35,961 bases of DNA from Nonomuraea turkmeniaca (GCF_005889735.1 NZ_VCKY01000104.1:1-35961), one strand, 5' to 3'; positions 1 to 7,264 are shown, numbered from the stretch's first letter. Program-made: numbers and translations. The notes: generated by a model from the letters alone, not told the origin.

Positions 1-913
1 CCCCTAGGTCCGCCCGCCCCTCCACCATGGCCGCCCGCAGCAACACCGGCGTGTTCGCCGCCTGCAGCACCTGGGCCCAGGTCAGCTCCCGCCCGCGCCG
101 CATCCGGCGTCCCTCGCGGATCATGGCCGCCCAGGACAGCCCGGACAGGCGCTTGAACCTGGCCCCGTTCACCACGGCCCTGGCCAGCCGGGAACGTTCG
201 AGCGAGGCCACGAAGGGGGTGCTGAGCACCCGGTGCGGCACCCCGTCCACCTTGGTCGTCACCACGGTCTCCCGCGCCGCCAGGTAGAGCTTCTTCACCT
301 CGTCGGGCACCGGAGAGTCGCTGGTCAGCAGGAACCGGGTGCCCATCGCGATCCCGCACGCCCCGTACGCCAGCGCCGCCACCAGCCCCCGCCCGTCGAA
401 GAAGCCGCCGGCCGCGATCACCGGGATGTCCACCGCGTCCACCACCTGGGGGAGCAGCAGAGTCGTGGCGACCTGGCCGGTGTGGCCGCCGCCCTCGCCG
501 CCCTGGACGATCACGGCGTCCACGCCCCACTCGGCCACCTTCTCCGCATGGCGGCGGGCCCCGACCGAGGGGATCGTCACCACCCCCGCATCCTTGAGGC
601 GGGCGATCAGGTCCCGTCTGGGCGCCTGGGCCAACGACGCCACCCGCACGCCCTCCCGCACCATCACCTCGACCCGCTCGGCCGCGTCGTCGGCGTCGGA
701 GCGGATGTTCACCCCGAACGGCGCCTCCGTGCGCTCCTTCACCCGCCGGATGGCCCCGGTCATCTCGGCGACCGACAGGGTGGCGGCGCCGATCACGCCC
801 AGCCCGCCCGCCTGCGAGGTGGCCGCCGCCAGCCGCGCGCCCGCGACGTACCCCATCCCGGTCTGCACGATCGGATACCGGCAGCCGACCAGGGACGTCA
901 GCGCGGTTCTCAC
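1..913 (-). CDS. ipdC: Nitronate monooxygenase-family flavin oxidoreductase, IpdC-like (3' end off window)
   Basis: The reading frame runs from a GTG at 913 to the left edge without a stop, so the C-terminus is missing (304 codons seen). It encodes an FMN-binding TIM barrel of the nitronate monooxygenase / 2-nitropropane dioxygenase family. The N-terminus holds CRYPIVQTGMGYVAG, the middle holds the flavin-phosphate motif QGGEGGGHTG, and IPVIAAGGFFDGRG and YGACGIAMGTRFL follow. The GTG overlaps the TGA of the upstream ipdB-like gene (GTGA), so the two are translationally coupled. In M. tuberculosis the gene next to ipdAB (Rv3553, ipdC) is the same family and acts in steroid C/D-ring breakdown. 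The IpdC assignment rests on this gene order; the family call is firm. Confidence 0.85.
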   Translation of the reverse strand, partial: MRTALTSLVGCRYPIVQTGMGYVAGARLAAATSQAGGLGVIGAATLSVAEMTGAIRRVKERTEAPFGVNIRSDADDAAERVEVMVREGVRVASLAQAPRRDLIARLKDAGVVTIPSVGARRHAEKVAEWGVDAVIVQGGEGGGHTGQVATTLLLPQVVDAVDIPVIAAGGFFDGRGLVAALAYGACGIAMGTRFLLTSDSPVPDEVKKLYLAARETVVTTKVDGVPHRVLSTPFVASLERSRLARAVVNGARFKRLSGLSWAAMIREGRRMRRGRELTWAQVLQAANTPVLLRAAMVEGRADLG

Positions 914-1632
914 GATGCCACCTCGCGGTCGCGGGTCCTGGAGGGGTCGAGCCGGTCCAGGACACGCAGCTCCTCGGGGTCCGGCTCCCGCGTCACCGGG
1001 ACGTCGCCGTCGATCACGAGGTCGAAGCCGGTCGCGGCCACCACGTCGTCGACCGTCACCCCGGGATGCACGGACGCGAGCCGCATCGACCCGTCAGGAG
1101 CGCGGAAGTCCAGCACTGCCAGGTTGGTCACGACGCGGCGCAACTCGAAGGCCCCGCGATCGGTGCCGAGGCCGCTCACCATGTCCACCTTCGGAACGAA
1201 GACCCGAGGGCTGTGCCGGGGGATCCAGTAGCTCGTCGGGTCACAGCGCGTGTTCCCAGGCGCGCCCCGCACGCCCAGGAGCTGCGTCTTGGGCCGGGCC
1301 CAATCGCCGATGCAGGAGATGTTCGTGTTGCCGTACCGGTCGATCTGGCTCGCGCCGAGCATGACGTGCCGCCGCCCGTTCAGCACCAGCCACAGATGCT
1401 CCCTGAACGGCAGCCACCCCTCCACCACCTCGGGCGCCCGCCCCAGCGCGGGCACGTCCCCGGTGAGCAGGCAGACGCCGTCGTGCGTGAGCAGATCCGG
1501 CTCGAACGTCAGCCGCGCCAGCCGCGCCCCCAGCACCGTGACCGCCCCGCCGATCCCGGCCGCCAGGATCTCCCCGTCGCCCCTGAACGCCTCCGCGCAC
1601 GCCACCACGCAGACATCAGCCCTGCTGCTCAT
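910..1632 (-). CDS. ipdB: CoA-transferase family subunit beta, IpdB-like ring-cleaving hydrolase subunit
   Basis: This 240-residue protein follows M. tuberculosis IpdB (Rv3552, 250 aa, from memory) closely along its length: an N-terminal VCVVACAEAFRGDGEI segment, GARLARLTFEPDLL, RRHVMLGASQIDRYGN, GVRGAPGNTRCDPTSYW and the tail LHPGV-like SVHPGVTVDDV. IpdA and IpdB form a heteromer that hydrolytically opens the last steroid ring (COCHEA-CoA hydrolase) although the fold is that of class I CoA transferases. The ATG at 1632 has a GGAG site 7 bases upstream. The gene looks intact, but a TnpB element now separates it from its partner ipdA at 2950-3720, so its transcription from the echA20 promoter must cross the insertion. 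Confidence 0.9.
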   Translation of the reverse strand: MSSRADVCVVACAEAFRGDGEILAAGIGGAVTVLGARLARLTFEPDLLTHDGVCLLTGDVPALGRAPEVVEGWLPFREHLWLVLNGRRHVMLGASQIDRYGNTNISCIGDWARPKTQLLGVRGAPGNTRCDPTSYWIPRHSPRVFVPKVDMVSGLGTDRGAFELRRVVTNLAVLDFRAPDGSMRLASVHPGVTVDDVVAATGFDLVIDGDVPVTREPDPEELRVLDRLDPSRTRDREVAS

Positions 1633-1704
1633 TGTGAAACTCCTTTGGCCGTGGATACCCGCTTTCCAGACGGGGAGGAAACGCGAGGCGATGCCAAACA
1701 GTGG
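1633..1704. other. Short spacer between ipdB and the TnpB element, with a possible old right-end remnant
   Basis: These 72 bp should hold the 3' end of ipdA if the insertion were simple, but none of the three minus-strand frames resembles an IpdA tail. On the plus strand, CCCGCTTTCCAGACGGGG (about 1658-1675) can fold into a small hairpin. It sits in a context (GCCGTGGATAC ahead, GGGAGG behind) similar to the right end of the neighbouring element (GCCGGAATCTCCGCCCTTCGG). It may be a leftover right end of a second related element. This is inference from local similarity only. Confidence 0.35.
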
Positions 1705-1709
1705 TTGAT

Positions 1710-2957
1710 TGGATACTCTCAGTTGAGATATTGTTTCGAACGTGCGTACGGCTTACAAGGTCCGGGCCTACCCCCCTCCCGGACAGGCGGCGGTGCTGAA
1801 CCGCACCTTTGGCTGCGTGCGCGTGGTGTGGAACCGCACCCTCGCCTGGCGCCATGCCCGCTGGCACACTCAGCGGGTGAAGACCGGCTTCACTCAGGCC
1901 AACGCACACCTGACTGCGATGAAAGCCGACCCCGAGACAGCCTGGCTGAACCAGGTGTCCTCGGTTCCGCTGCAGCAGGCCGTCCGCCACCAGCAGGTCG
2001 CCTTCGCCAACTTCTTCGCCGGGCGCGCTCGCTACCCCCGGTATAAGTCCCGCACTGGCCGTCAGTCCGCCGAATACACCCGATCGGGGTTCCGCTACCG
2101 CGACGGCCACCTGTTCCTGGCCAAGATGGACACCCCGCTGGCGTTCGTGTGGTCCTGGCCGGAGGTGGACCCCGCCTCGATCAACCCGACTACGGTGACT
2201 GTTTCCCGTGACCCGTGCGGACGCTGGTACCTCTCCTTCGCCGTCGACGTCGCCGATCCCGCCCAGGCCCCGCCAGCCGGCGCGATGGTGGGCGTCGACC
2301 TGGGGGTAACCGACTTCGCGGTCACCTCCGAAGGGGAGAAGATCGCAAACCCTCGGCATCTGGAACGCAAGGCCCGAAGGCTGGCCCGCTACCAGCGGCG
2401 CATGGCTCGCAAACAACGTGGGAGCAACAACAGGGCAAAGGCCAAGGCCAAGGTCGCCCGCGCGCACCGCAAGGTCCGCGCGTCCCGGACCGACTTCCTG
2501 CACAAGACCTCCGCCCGGCTGGTCCGCGACCATGATGTGATCGTGATCGAGGACCTGGCGGTGACGAACATGGTCCGCAACCGGAACCTGGCCAAGGCCA
2601 TCTCCGACTGCGGCTGGGGCGAGTTCCGCCGCCAACTGCAGTACAAGACCGCCACTTACGGGCGGCACCTGATCGTGATCGACCGCTGGTATCCCTCGTC
2701 CAAGACATGCTCCACTTGCGGGCACCTGCTCGCTGAACTGAGCCTTTCCGCTCGGACGTGGCGCTGCCCATCCTGCGGCACCCTGCATGACAGGGACGTC
2801 AACGCCGCGAAGAACATCCTGGCGGCAGGTCTTGCCGTGTCGGCCTGTGGAGCTGACATCAGACCGCAAGGGCCCTCCCTTCGGCAGTCGGCGCTGAAGC
2901 AGGAACCCCAGCCCGCGAGGGCCGGAATCTCCGCCCTTCGGGGCGTGGACTAGTCAA
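1710..2957 (+). mobile_element. TnpB-only IS200/IS605-type (IS1341-like) insertion sequence
   Basis: The element carries only tnpB and no Y1 transposase. The proposed left boundary follows TTGAT at 1705-1709, the target motif of some IS605 elements such as ISDra2. It is followed by a small subterminal hairpin, TCTCA-GT-TGAGA (1717-1728). The proposed right end is the hairpin CGCCCTTCGGGGCG just before the tnpB stop, then TCAA at 2954-2957, a typical right-end cleavage tetranucleotide. IS605-type elements make no target duplication, which agrees with the flanks. Boundaries are inferred and may be off by a few bases. The right end abuts the ipdA reading frame directly. Confidence 0.75.
1742..2953 (+). 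CDS. tnpB: TnpB RNA-guided nuclease (IS605 OrfB family)
   Basis: The 403-residue protein has the full TnpB layout: an N-terminal helix-turn-helix-like start (VRAYPPPGQAAVLNRTFG), a RuvC-I motif GVDLGVTDFA with Asp186, a basic linker rich in Lys/Arg (about 205-250), RuvC-II VIVIEDLAV with Glu270, a zinc ribbon with Cys323, Cys326, Cys342 and Cys345, and RuvC-III HDRDVNAAKNIL (Asp350/352). All catalytic and metal residues are present, so the nuclease is probably active. TnpB proteins use an RNA from the element's right end to cut DNA next to a target motif, which favours retention of the element. The GTG at 1742 gives the natural N-terminus. The gene lies antisense to the ipd operon and its TAG is at 2951-2953. 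Confidence 0.93.
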   Translation: MRTAYKVRAYPPPGQAAVLNRTFGCVRVVWNRTLAWRHARWHTQRVKTGFTQANAHLTAMKADPETAWLNQVSSVPLQQAVRHQQVAFANFFAGRARYPRYKSRTGRQSAEYTRSGFRYRDGHLFLAKMDTPLAFVWSWPEVDPASINPTTVTVSRDPCGRWYLSFAVDVADPAQAPPAGAMVGVDLGVTDFAVTSEGEKIANPRHLERKARRLARYQRRMARKQRGSNNRAKAKAKVARAHRKVRASRTDFLHKTSARLVRDHDVIVIEDLAVTNMVRNRNLAKAISDCGWGEFRRQLQYKTATYGRHLIVIDRWYPSSKTCSTCGHLLAELSLSARTWRCPSCGTLHDRDVNAAKNILAAGLAVSACGADIRPQGPSLRQSALKQEPQPARAGISALRGVD

Positions 2958-2977
2958 CGACACCCGTCTCCACGTAA
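2830..2977 (+). ncRNA. Predicted reRNA/omega-RNA of the TnpB element with its guide
   Basis: In characterised TnpB systems the guide RNA scaffold overlaps the 3' end of tnpB and ends at the right end; the bases just outside the element act as guide. Here the scaffold would end with the CGCCCTTCGGGGCG hairpin and TCAA (2954-2957), and the guide would start at 2958 with CGACACCCGTCTCC, which is antisense to the ipdA 3' coding sequence. The 5' boundary is approximate. Nothing in the sequence proves expression. Confidence 0.4.
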
Positions 2978-3720
2978 CGCCGCTGCCGCTCCTCGTCGCG
3001 CCCGTAGTCCGGCTCGCACGAGGTGAACCCGGCCCCGCCCGGGGCCTCCACCACGCCCGTCACCATCGCCCTGCTGATCAGGAGCGACTGCACCGGCCCT
3101 TCCTTCAGCAGGTCGGCGGTGTCCACGATGCGCTCGCACGAGACGTAGCAGCGCGTCGCCGCCTTCGCGTAAAGGTCGTCGAAGTACGGATCCGGGCCCA
3201 GGTATTGGGCGTTGCCGCGGGCGTCGGCCCGGTTCATGTGGATCAGAGCCACGTCCATGGTCAGCGCCGGGACCGCGACGAGCTCCTCCCCGTCCTCGTA
3301 CGGCGACCGCACCGTCCGCAGCCCCGGGTTGACCCGCATCACGTCCGACCCCATCCCCGCCCGCGTCGGCAGGAACGGCAGCCGGTGCGCGCCCGCCAGC
3401 AGCCCGAACATGAACATGCCCTCGTCATACTCGGCGAACTCGATCTCCCCGGCCTGCCTGGCCCGCCGGAAATGGGGCTCGAGCGGGATGGTGTCGAGCG
3501 TGACGAACGGCGCCACGACCTTGCGCACCTTCCCGGCCGCGCACAACATGCCGACGTCCGGCCCGCCGTACGAGACGATCGTGAGATCCCGGACGGGGGA
3601 GCGGAGGATGGCCGACACCAGGGCCATGGGCTTGCGCCGCGAGCCCCAGCCGCCGATCCCGACCGTCATCCCGCTCTCCAGCGCGCCCGCGACCTGCTCG
3701 GCGGACATCACCTTGCTCAC
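2950..3720 (-). CDS. ipdA: CoA-transferase family subunit alpha, IpdA-like, C-terminus truncated by a TnpB element
   Basis: This is the partner of IpdB in hydrolytic opening of the last steroid ring. The GTG at 3720 overlaps the TGA of the echA20-like gene (GTGA). The N-terminal MTVGIGGWGSRRKPMALV, the SYGGPDVGMLC segment, the DEGM motif and the RAGMGSDV segment all match M. tuberculosis IpdA (Rv3551). The DEGM glutamate is a candidate for the reported catalytic Glu. Similarity runs through CEPDYGRDEERQRRYVETG and then stops. The last residues VVD and the TAG at 2950-2952 fall at the element end (TCAA on the other strand). Rv3551 is about 292 residues, so about 35 C-terminal residues are absent; the present protein has 256. 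The catalytic core is complete, so partial function is possible, but it may be a recent pseudogene. Confidence 0.85.
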   Translation of the reverse strand: MSKVMSAEQVAGALESGMTVGIGGWGSRRKPMALVSAILRSPVRDLTIVSYGGPDVGMLCAAGKVRKVVAPFVTLDTIPLEPHFRRARQAGEIEFAEYDEGMFMFGLLAGAHRLPFLPTRAGMGSDVMRVNPGLRTVRSPYEDGEELVAVPALTMDVALIHMNRADARGNAQYLGPDPYFDDLYAKAATRCYVSCERIVDTADLLKEGPVQSLLISRAMVTGVVEAPGGAGFTSCEPDYGRDEERQRRYVETGVVD

Positions 3721-4445
3721 GTGAATCGCTCCCTGTGCCGGTCGCCGGCGCCCATGAGGTTCAGCTCGAAGGTGAAACCCTGCTCGAAGCGGTAGCTGCG
3801 CTTGACGTCCACGGGATCGATGCCGTTGAGCGACTCCTTGGCGCGGCGGATGACGTACGGGTCCTTGGCGGCGATCTGCCCGGCCACCTCCATCGCCACG
3901 TCCCGCAGCTTGTCGCGGGGCGCGACCTCGAGCACCGACCCGAACGCGTGCAACTCGGCGGCGGTGACATTCCTGCAGGTGTAGACCATGGCCCGCATCA
4001 GGTGCTGGGGCACCAGCCTGGCCAGGTGCGTGGCCGCGCCGAGCGCGCCACGGTCCACCTCGGGCAGCCCGAAGTAGGCGTCGTCGGCGGCCACCACGAT
4101 GTCGGCGTTCCCGGCCAGCCCGACGCCGCCGCCCAGGCAGTGCCCGTGGACCGCCGCCACGACCGGCACCGCGCACTCGTAGACGGCCGCGAACGCCGCG
4201 TAGCAGGCCCGGTTGACCCCGACCAAGGCCTCGTACCCGTCGGCGTCCCGCAACTCCTTGATGTCGACTCCGGCGTTGAACCCGCGTCCCTCGGCCCGCA
4301 ACACGACCACCCTGGTCCCGGGGTCGTCCCCGGCCGTCCGCACGGCCTCGGCCAGCTCTTCCCAGCCCCGCACGGTCAACGCGTTCACCGGCGGCACGTC
4401 GACGACGACCTCGGCGATCGGCCCCGCCCGCAGCGTGATGCCCAT
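3717..4445 (-). CDS. echA20: Enoyl-CoA hydratase/crotonase family, EchA20-like ring-D hydrolase
   Basis: This 242-residue crotonase-fold protein has the two oxyanion-hole segments GFNAGVDIKEL (about 55-65) and HGHCLGGGVGLA (about 101-112), plus LPEVDRGALG near residue 130. EchA20 (Rv3550, 247 aa) hydrolyses steroid ring D in the HIP pathway, and in M. tuberculosis it heads the echA20-ipdA-ipdB-ipdC run, exactly the order seen here. The ATG at 4445 was chosen because GGGAG stands 6 bases upstream; the earlier ATG at 4466 would put the start inside the operator at 4466-4481. Its TGA overlaps the ipdA GTG. Crotonases share motifs, so the specific role rests mainly on gene order. Confidence 0.88.
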   Translation of the reverse strand: MGITLRAGPIAEVVVDVPPVNALTVRGWEELAEAVRTAGDDPGTRVVVLRAEGRGFNAGVDIKELRDADGYEALVGVNRACYAAFAAVYECAVPVVAAVHGHCLGGGVGLAGNADIVVAADDAYFGLPEVDRGALGAATHLARLVPQHLMRAMVYTCRNVTAAELHAFGSVLEVAPRDKLRDVAMEVAGQIAAKDPYVIRRAKESLNGIDPVDVKRSYRFEQGFTFELNLMGAGDRHRERFT

Positions 4446-4465
4446 ACAACTCCCTGATGGCTTCA

Positions 4466-4481
4466 CCTAACGCTTGCTTGG
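4466..4481. promoter_or_regulatory. KstR2-like operator, site A (divergent echA20 / SDR promoter)
   Basis: CCTAACGCTTGCTTGG, preceded by A at 4465, matches the KstR2 consensus AnCAAGnnCTTGnT at 8 of 10 fixed positions; the right half-site is perfect and the left carries two changes. It lies 20 bp ahead of the echA20-like ATG and 13 bp ahead of the divergent SDR GTG, so one bound repressor could shut both promoters. Confidence 0.7.
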
Positions 4482-4494
4482 TACGGTAGCATCC

Positions 4495-5319
4495 GTGACC
4501 GCGACTTACGACTACACGGGCAAGTCCGTCCTGGTGACCGGCGGGACCAAGGGCATCGGCGCGGGCGTCGCACGGGCCTTCCAGGAGGCGGGGGCCGACG
4601 TCACCGTGTGCGCCCGGACGCGGCCTGCGAGCGACGCCTTCCGGTTCGTCAAGGCCGACGTGCGGGCCCCCGAGGACGTCGAGCGGCTCGTGGCCGGGTT
4701 CGACCGGCTCGACGTGGTGGTCAACAACGCGGGCGGCTCGCCGTACGCGCCGCTTGAGGGCACCTCGCCGCGCCTGCACGCCCGTGTCATCGAGCTCAAC
4801 CTGACGGCCCCGCTGCTGGTCGCGCAGTACGCCTACCCGCTGCTCGTCGCCGCCCGCGGGACGGTGGTGATGATCGGCAGCTCCAGCGGCACCCGTCCCT
4901 CGCCGGGCACCTCCGCGTACGGCGCCGCCAAGGCCGGCCTGCACCACCTGGCCCGCTGCCTGGCCGCCGAGTGGGCCCCCGACGTGCGGGTCAACACGGT
5001 CGTCGTCGGCCTCGCCGCCACGGAGAGCGCCGCGGGCCACTACGGCGAGCACGGCGACGGGAAGCTGGGCGCGGCCATCCCGGCCGGCCGCCTGGCCACG
5101 CCGGCGGACGTGGCCCGGGCATGCCTGTGGCTGGCCGCGCCCGGCTACGTCACGGGCGCGGAGGTGCGGGTGGACGGCGGCGGCGAGATCCCGTACTGGC
5201 GCCACCTGGCCGGCGAGCTCACCCCCACAGAGCGCCCGCCATCAGGGGGCTCGCCATCAGGGGGCTCGCCATCAGGGGGCTCGCCATCAGGGGGCCCGCC
5301 ATCAGGGGGCCCGCCATAG
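4495..5319 (+). CDS. Short-chain dehydrogenase/reductase, Rv3549c-like, with a repeat-built tail
   Basis: This 274-residue classical SDR has the nucleotide motif TGGTKGIG (15-22), NNAG (77-80), the active-site serine region IGSSSG near 130, Tyr142 and Lys146 of YGAAK, and a C-terminal VTGAEVRVDGGG. It is divergent from echA20, as Rv3549c is from Rv3550, which points to steroid-ring metabolism; the substrate is not known. The GTG at 4495 was chosen because it gives the family N-terminus VTATYDYTGK; the upstream TTG at 4474 lies inside the operator. The last 26 residues are repeats of PSGGS/PSGGP, built from 15-bp DNA repeats, and lie beyond the normal SDR end, so they are probably not needed for catalysis. 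Confidence 0.88.
   Translation: MTATYDYTGKSVLVTGGTKGIGAGVARAFQEAGADVTVCARTRPASDAFRFVKADVRAPEDVERLVAGFDRLDVVVNNAGGSPYAPLEGTSPRLHARVIELNLTAPLLVAQYAYPLLVAARGTVVMIGSSSGTRPSPGTSAYGAAKAGLHHLARCLAAEWAPDVRVNTVVVGLAATESAAGHYGEHGDGKLGAAIPAGRLATPADVARACLWLAAPGYVTGAEVRVDGGGEIPYWRHLAGELTPTERPPSGGSPSGGSPSGGSPSGGPPSGGPP
5239..5313 (+). repeat. Five tandem 15-bp repeats at the SDR 3' end
   Basis: Five head-to-tail copies of CCATCAGGGGGCTCG (the last two read CCCG at the end) encode PSGGS/PSGGP units in the C-terminal tail of the SDR. The in-frame unit length and near-perfect copies suggest recent slippage growth, so copy number may vary between strains. Confidence 0.95.
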
Positions 5320-5385
5320 AGGGCCTGCCGTCCTCCGGGCACGCGCACTCCAGGCCGGAGAGCGCGCCCCGGAGCTCGTCAGGCC

Positions 5386-5414
5386 GGGCGCCGGCGTCCT
5401 CGTGACCGGCGCCC
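5386..5414. terminator. Hairpin between convergent genes
   Basis: GGGCGCCGG (5386-5394) and CCGGCGCCC (5406-5414) form a perfect 9-bp stem with an 11-base loop between the SDR gene and the convergent gene ending at 5423. There is no T-run, as is common for actinomycete terminators. It could serve both strands. Confidence 0.55.
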
Positions 5415-5422
5415 TGCCGCGG

Positions 5423-5851
5423 TCACGGGCTGAGCGACCAGGCGTGGAAGATCGTCGTGTGCCGGAACGACGAGGCGGTGCCGTCGAACCCGTACGTCCC
5501 CCGCCACGACAGCGGATCCTGCTGCTCACCCACGACGGTGATGGTGCTGGCGCAGCTGCCCTGGCCCTTCCTGGTGGCGTTCAGCAGGAGCTGATCACCG
5601 AGTTGGCCGCCGGTGACGGCCCACGGCGCGCCGCAGATCCCCGACTTGATGGTGCCGCTGACGACCTGGAACGGGTAGGTGTTCGGGTCGATCTCGAGGT
5701 CGATGACGAAGATCGCCGACCCGTTGCGCAGCTCCACGTAGGCGTTGATGGTGGCGGCTTTCTGCGCGGCGACGGACTCCGCGAAGGACTTGGCCTGTCC
5801 TCCGGTGGCGTCGTAGAAGGCCCGGTCGGCCGCCTTGGTTGACTGAGGCAT
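5423..5851 (-). CDS. Uncharacterised 142-residue protein in the peptidase operon
   Basis: I do not recognise a family. The N-terminal half (MPQSTKAADRAFYDATGGQAKSF and on) looks helical; the C-terminal half alternates polar and hydrophobic residues (IFVIDLEID, GDQLLLNATRKG, STITVVGEQQ, WRGTYGFDG), as in a small beta barrel. There is no signal peptide and no membrane segment. The ATG at 5851 follows a GGAGG site about 11 bases upstream. It is the last gene of an apparent three-gene unit with the peptidase at 5897-7015 (45-bp gap) and the small gene at 7061-7264. A substrate, inhibitor or partner of the peptidase is possible but unproven. Confidence 0.7.
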   Translation of the reverse strand: MPQSTKAADRAFYDATGGQAKSFAESVAAQKAATINAYVELRNGSAIFVIDLEIDPNTYPFQVVSGTIKSGICGAPWAVTGGQLGDQLLLNATRKGQGSCASTITVVGEQQDPLSWRGTYGFDGTASSFRHTTIFHAWSLSP

Positions 5852-5896
5852 GGTGCTTCTCTCCTCCGACACCGCACCGCTGCGGCGTCTCAACGA

Positions 5897-7015
5897 TTAA
5901 AGGAGCGTCTCGGCGATCTCGACGCGGAGCAGGCTGCGTACGTGCTCGATGTGGTTGACGATGGTGACCTGGACGGAGCCGGCGAAGAGCAGGCCCATGG
6001 CCACGTTGTCCAGGCTCGTGACGAGCGAGCCCGAGTCGCCGCCCGCCGACATCGCGGTCGTGACGATCTGGTCGCGGAAGCGGCCGACGCCGAACCCGTA
6101 GCTCACGTCGATCGTGGCGTCCACCGCGATGACGCGGCCCAGCGTCAGGTTCGTCGTCCGCCCGACCTTCTTGACCAGGTCGCCGACGGAGACATTGGCC
6201 TTGCGCCGCCAGCCCCTGGGCGCGGAGTTGAAGTAGATCTCCCTGCTGGCGTCCTGGAACTGCACCTCACCGATCGCGGCGTCCACGATGTTGTTGTGGC
6301 TGGTCAGCGGGATGCCCGGCGTGAGGTCGATCGGGATGAACCTGGACAGGATGGCGATCCGGTCCTGCGGGTCGACGCCGCCGTCGAACCGGCCGGGCTG
6401 CACGATCGCGCTGCCCGCGGGAGCGCGGTTGGAGTCGGCCAGGACGTGGTTGTTGCTGAGCACGTAGAACCGCGAGGGGACGCCGATCCCAGGCGCGGGC
6501 GGGTCGATGGTGGCGCCCGGCAGGAAGTCGTAGACGACGCTGCCCAGCGTGCCCGCCGTGACCTGCACGTTGCCGATGGAGAAGCCGGATGGGCAGGGCC
6601 GCATCCGCCGGATGAGCACCTGTGCGCCGGCCTCGGTCGCCGCGCCGTCGCCGCGGGGGGCCGCGGGAGCGCTCGTGTACTGGGCGGCGGGTGTGCTCAT
6701 CGCCTGGGACGAGCCCATCTGCTGCTCGGCGACGACGTGGCCGACCCTGACCACGTCGATGGTCGTCCCGTCGCCCATGCGCTGGGGGAGCAGGTCCTGC
6801 TCCCTGAGCATGGTGGGCGGGAGCTTCTGCGAGACGAAGACGAGCAGCGCCGGCTCACCGGTCGGCTGCCCGTTCGTCCACTTGACCCCCTGGCCGAACC
6901 CCACGACGTTGCTCGGCCGCGTCTCGGGATCCATCAGCGTCTGGGCCGCCTGTTCCCTGGCGGCGTCGGACAGGCGATATCCCTGGGATCCGCGCATCAG
7001 TTCTGGCTGGCTCAC
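5897..7015 (-). CDS. Trypsin-like serine peptidase without a signal peptide
   Basis: The 372-residue protein carries a chymotrypsin-type triad in the right order: His in LSNNHVLAD (about 190), Asp in IVDAAIGEV (about 245) and Ser in AGGDSGS (about 328). About 130 residues precede the peptidase domain, including PALLVFVSQKLPP and DGTTIDVVRVGHV, a segment that resembles the small protein at 7061-7264. No signal peptide or membrane anchor is visible, so it seems to act in the cytoplasm or leave by another route. GTG at 7015 was chosen because GGAGG lies 9 bases upstream; the TTG at 7021 is too close to it. Target and activation mechanism are unknown. Confidence 0.82.
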   Translation of the reverse strand: MSQPELMRGSQGYRLSDAAREQAAQTLMDPETRPSNVVGFGQGVKWTNGQPTGEPALLVFVSQKLPPTMLREQDLLPQRMGDGTTIDVVRVGHVVAEQQMGSSQAMSTPAAQYTSAPAAPRGDGAATEAGAQVLIRRMRPCPSGFSIGNVQVTAGTLGSVVYDFLPGATIDPPAPGIGVPSRFYVLSNNHVLADSNRAPAGSAIVQPGRFDGGVDPQDRIAILSRFIPIDLTPGIPLTSHNNIVDAAIGEVQFQDASREIYFNSAPRGWRRKANVSVGDLVKKVGRTTNLTLGRVIAVDATIDVSYGFGVGRFRDQIVTTAMSAGGDSGSLVTSLDNVAMGLLFAGSVQVTIVNHIEHVRSLLRVEIAETLL

Positions 7016-7060
7016 GGCCAACCACCTCCTACCTGGAAGGAGTTCCGGGTGCGGTGATGC

Positions 7061-7264
7061 TCACTGGGCCGTGGGGGTGCCGATCTCCATGACCTTGACG
7101 GGCACGCCGTCCAGCTCGGCCGGGATTCCGGACGAGGCCATGTGGGTGACGTAGACGACGATCACGTCCTCGTCCGCATCGCCCTTGCCGGTGGAGACAC
7201 CGGTGACGTTCGGGATGGCGAGGAGCGCGTCCTCGTGCCGTCTTCTGATCTCATGCACGTCCAT
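7061..7264 (-). CDS. Small 67-residue protein resembling the N-terminal segment of the adjacent peptidase
   Basis: The sequence has AIPNVTGVSTGKG, then a beta-strand VIVVYVTH, and ends in DGVPVKVMEIG. The same outline (VGFGQGVK...PALLVFVSQK...GTTIDVVRVG) is seen around residues 38-93 of the peptidase next door, so the two may share a small alpha/beta domain. The ATG at 7264 is the first gene of the three-gene unit. It may act as a separate pro-domain or inhibitor; this is inference. Confidence 0.65.
   Translation of the reverse strand: MDVHEIRRRHEDALLAIPNVTGVSTGKGDADEDVIVVYVTHMASSGIPAELDGVPVKVMEIGTPTAQ

Noticed and set aside
2950..5205. A 751-codon minus-strand frame covering ipdA and the region beyond
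   Set aside because: Only its last 256 codons are ipdA. The upstream part is antisense to the SDR and out of frame with echA20; the GTG at 3720 with its GTGA overlap is the real start.
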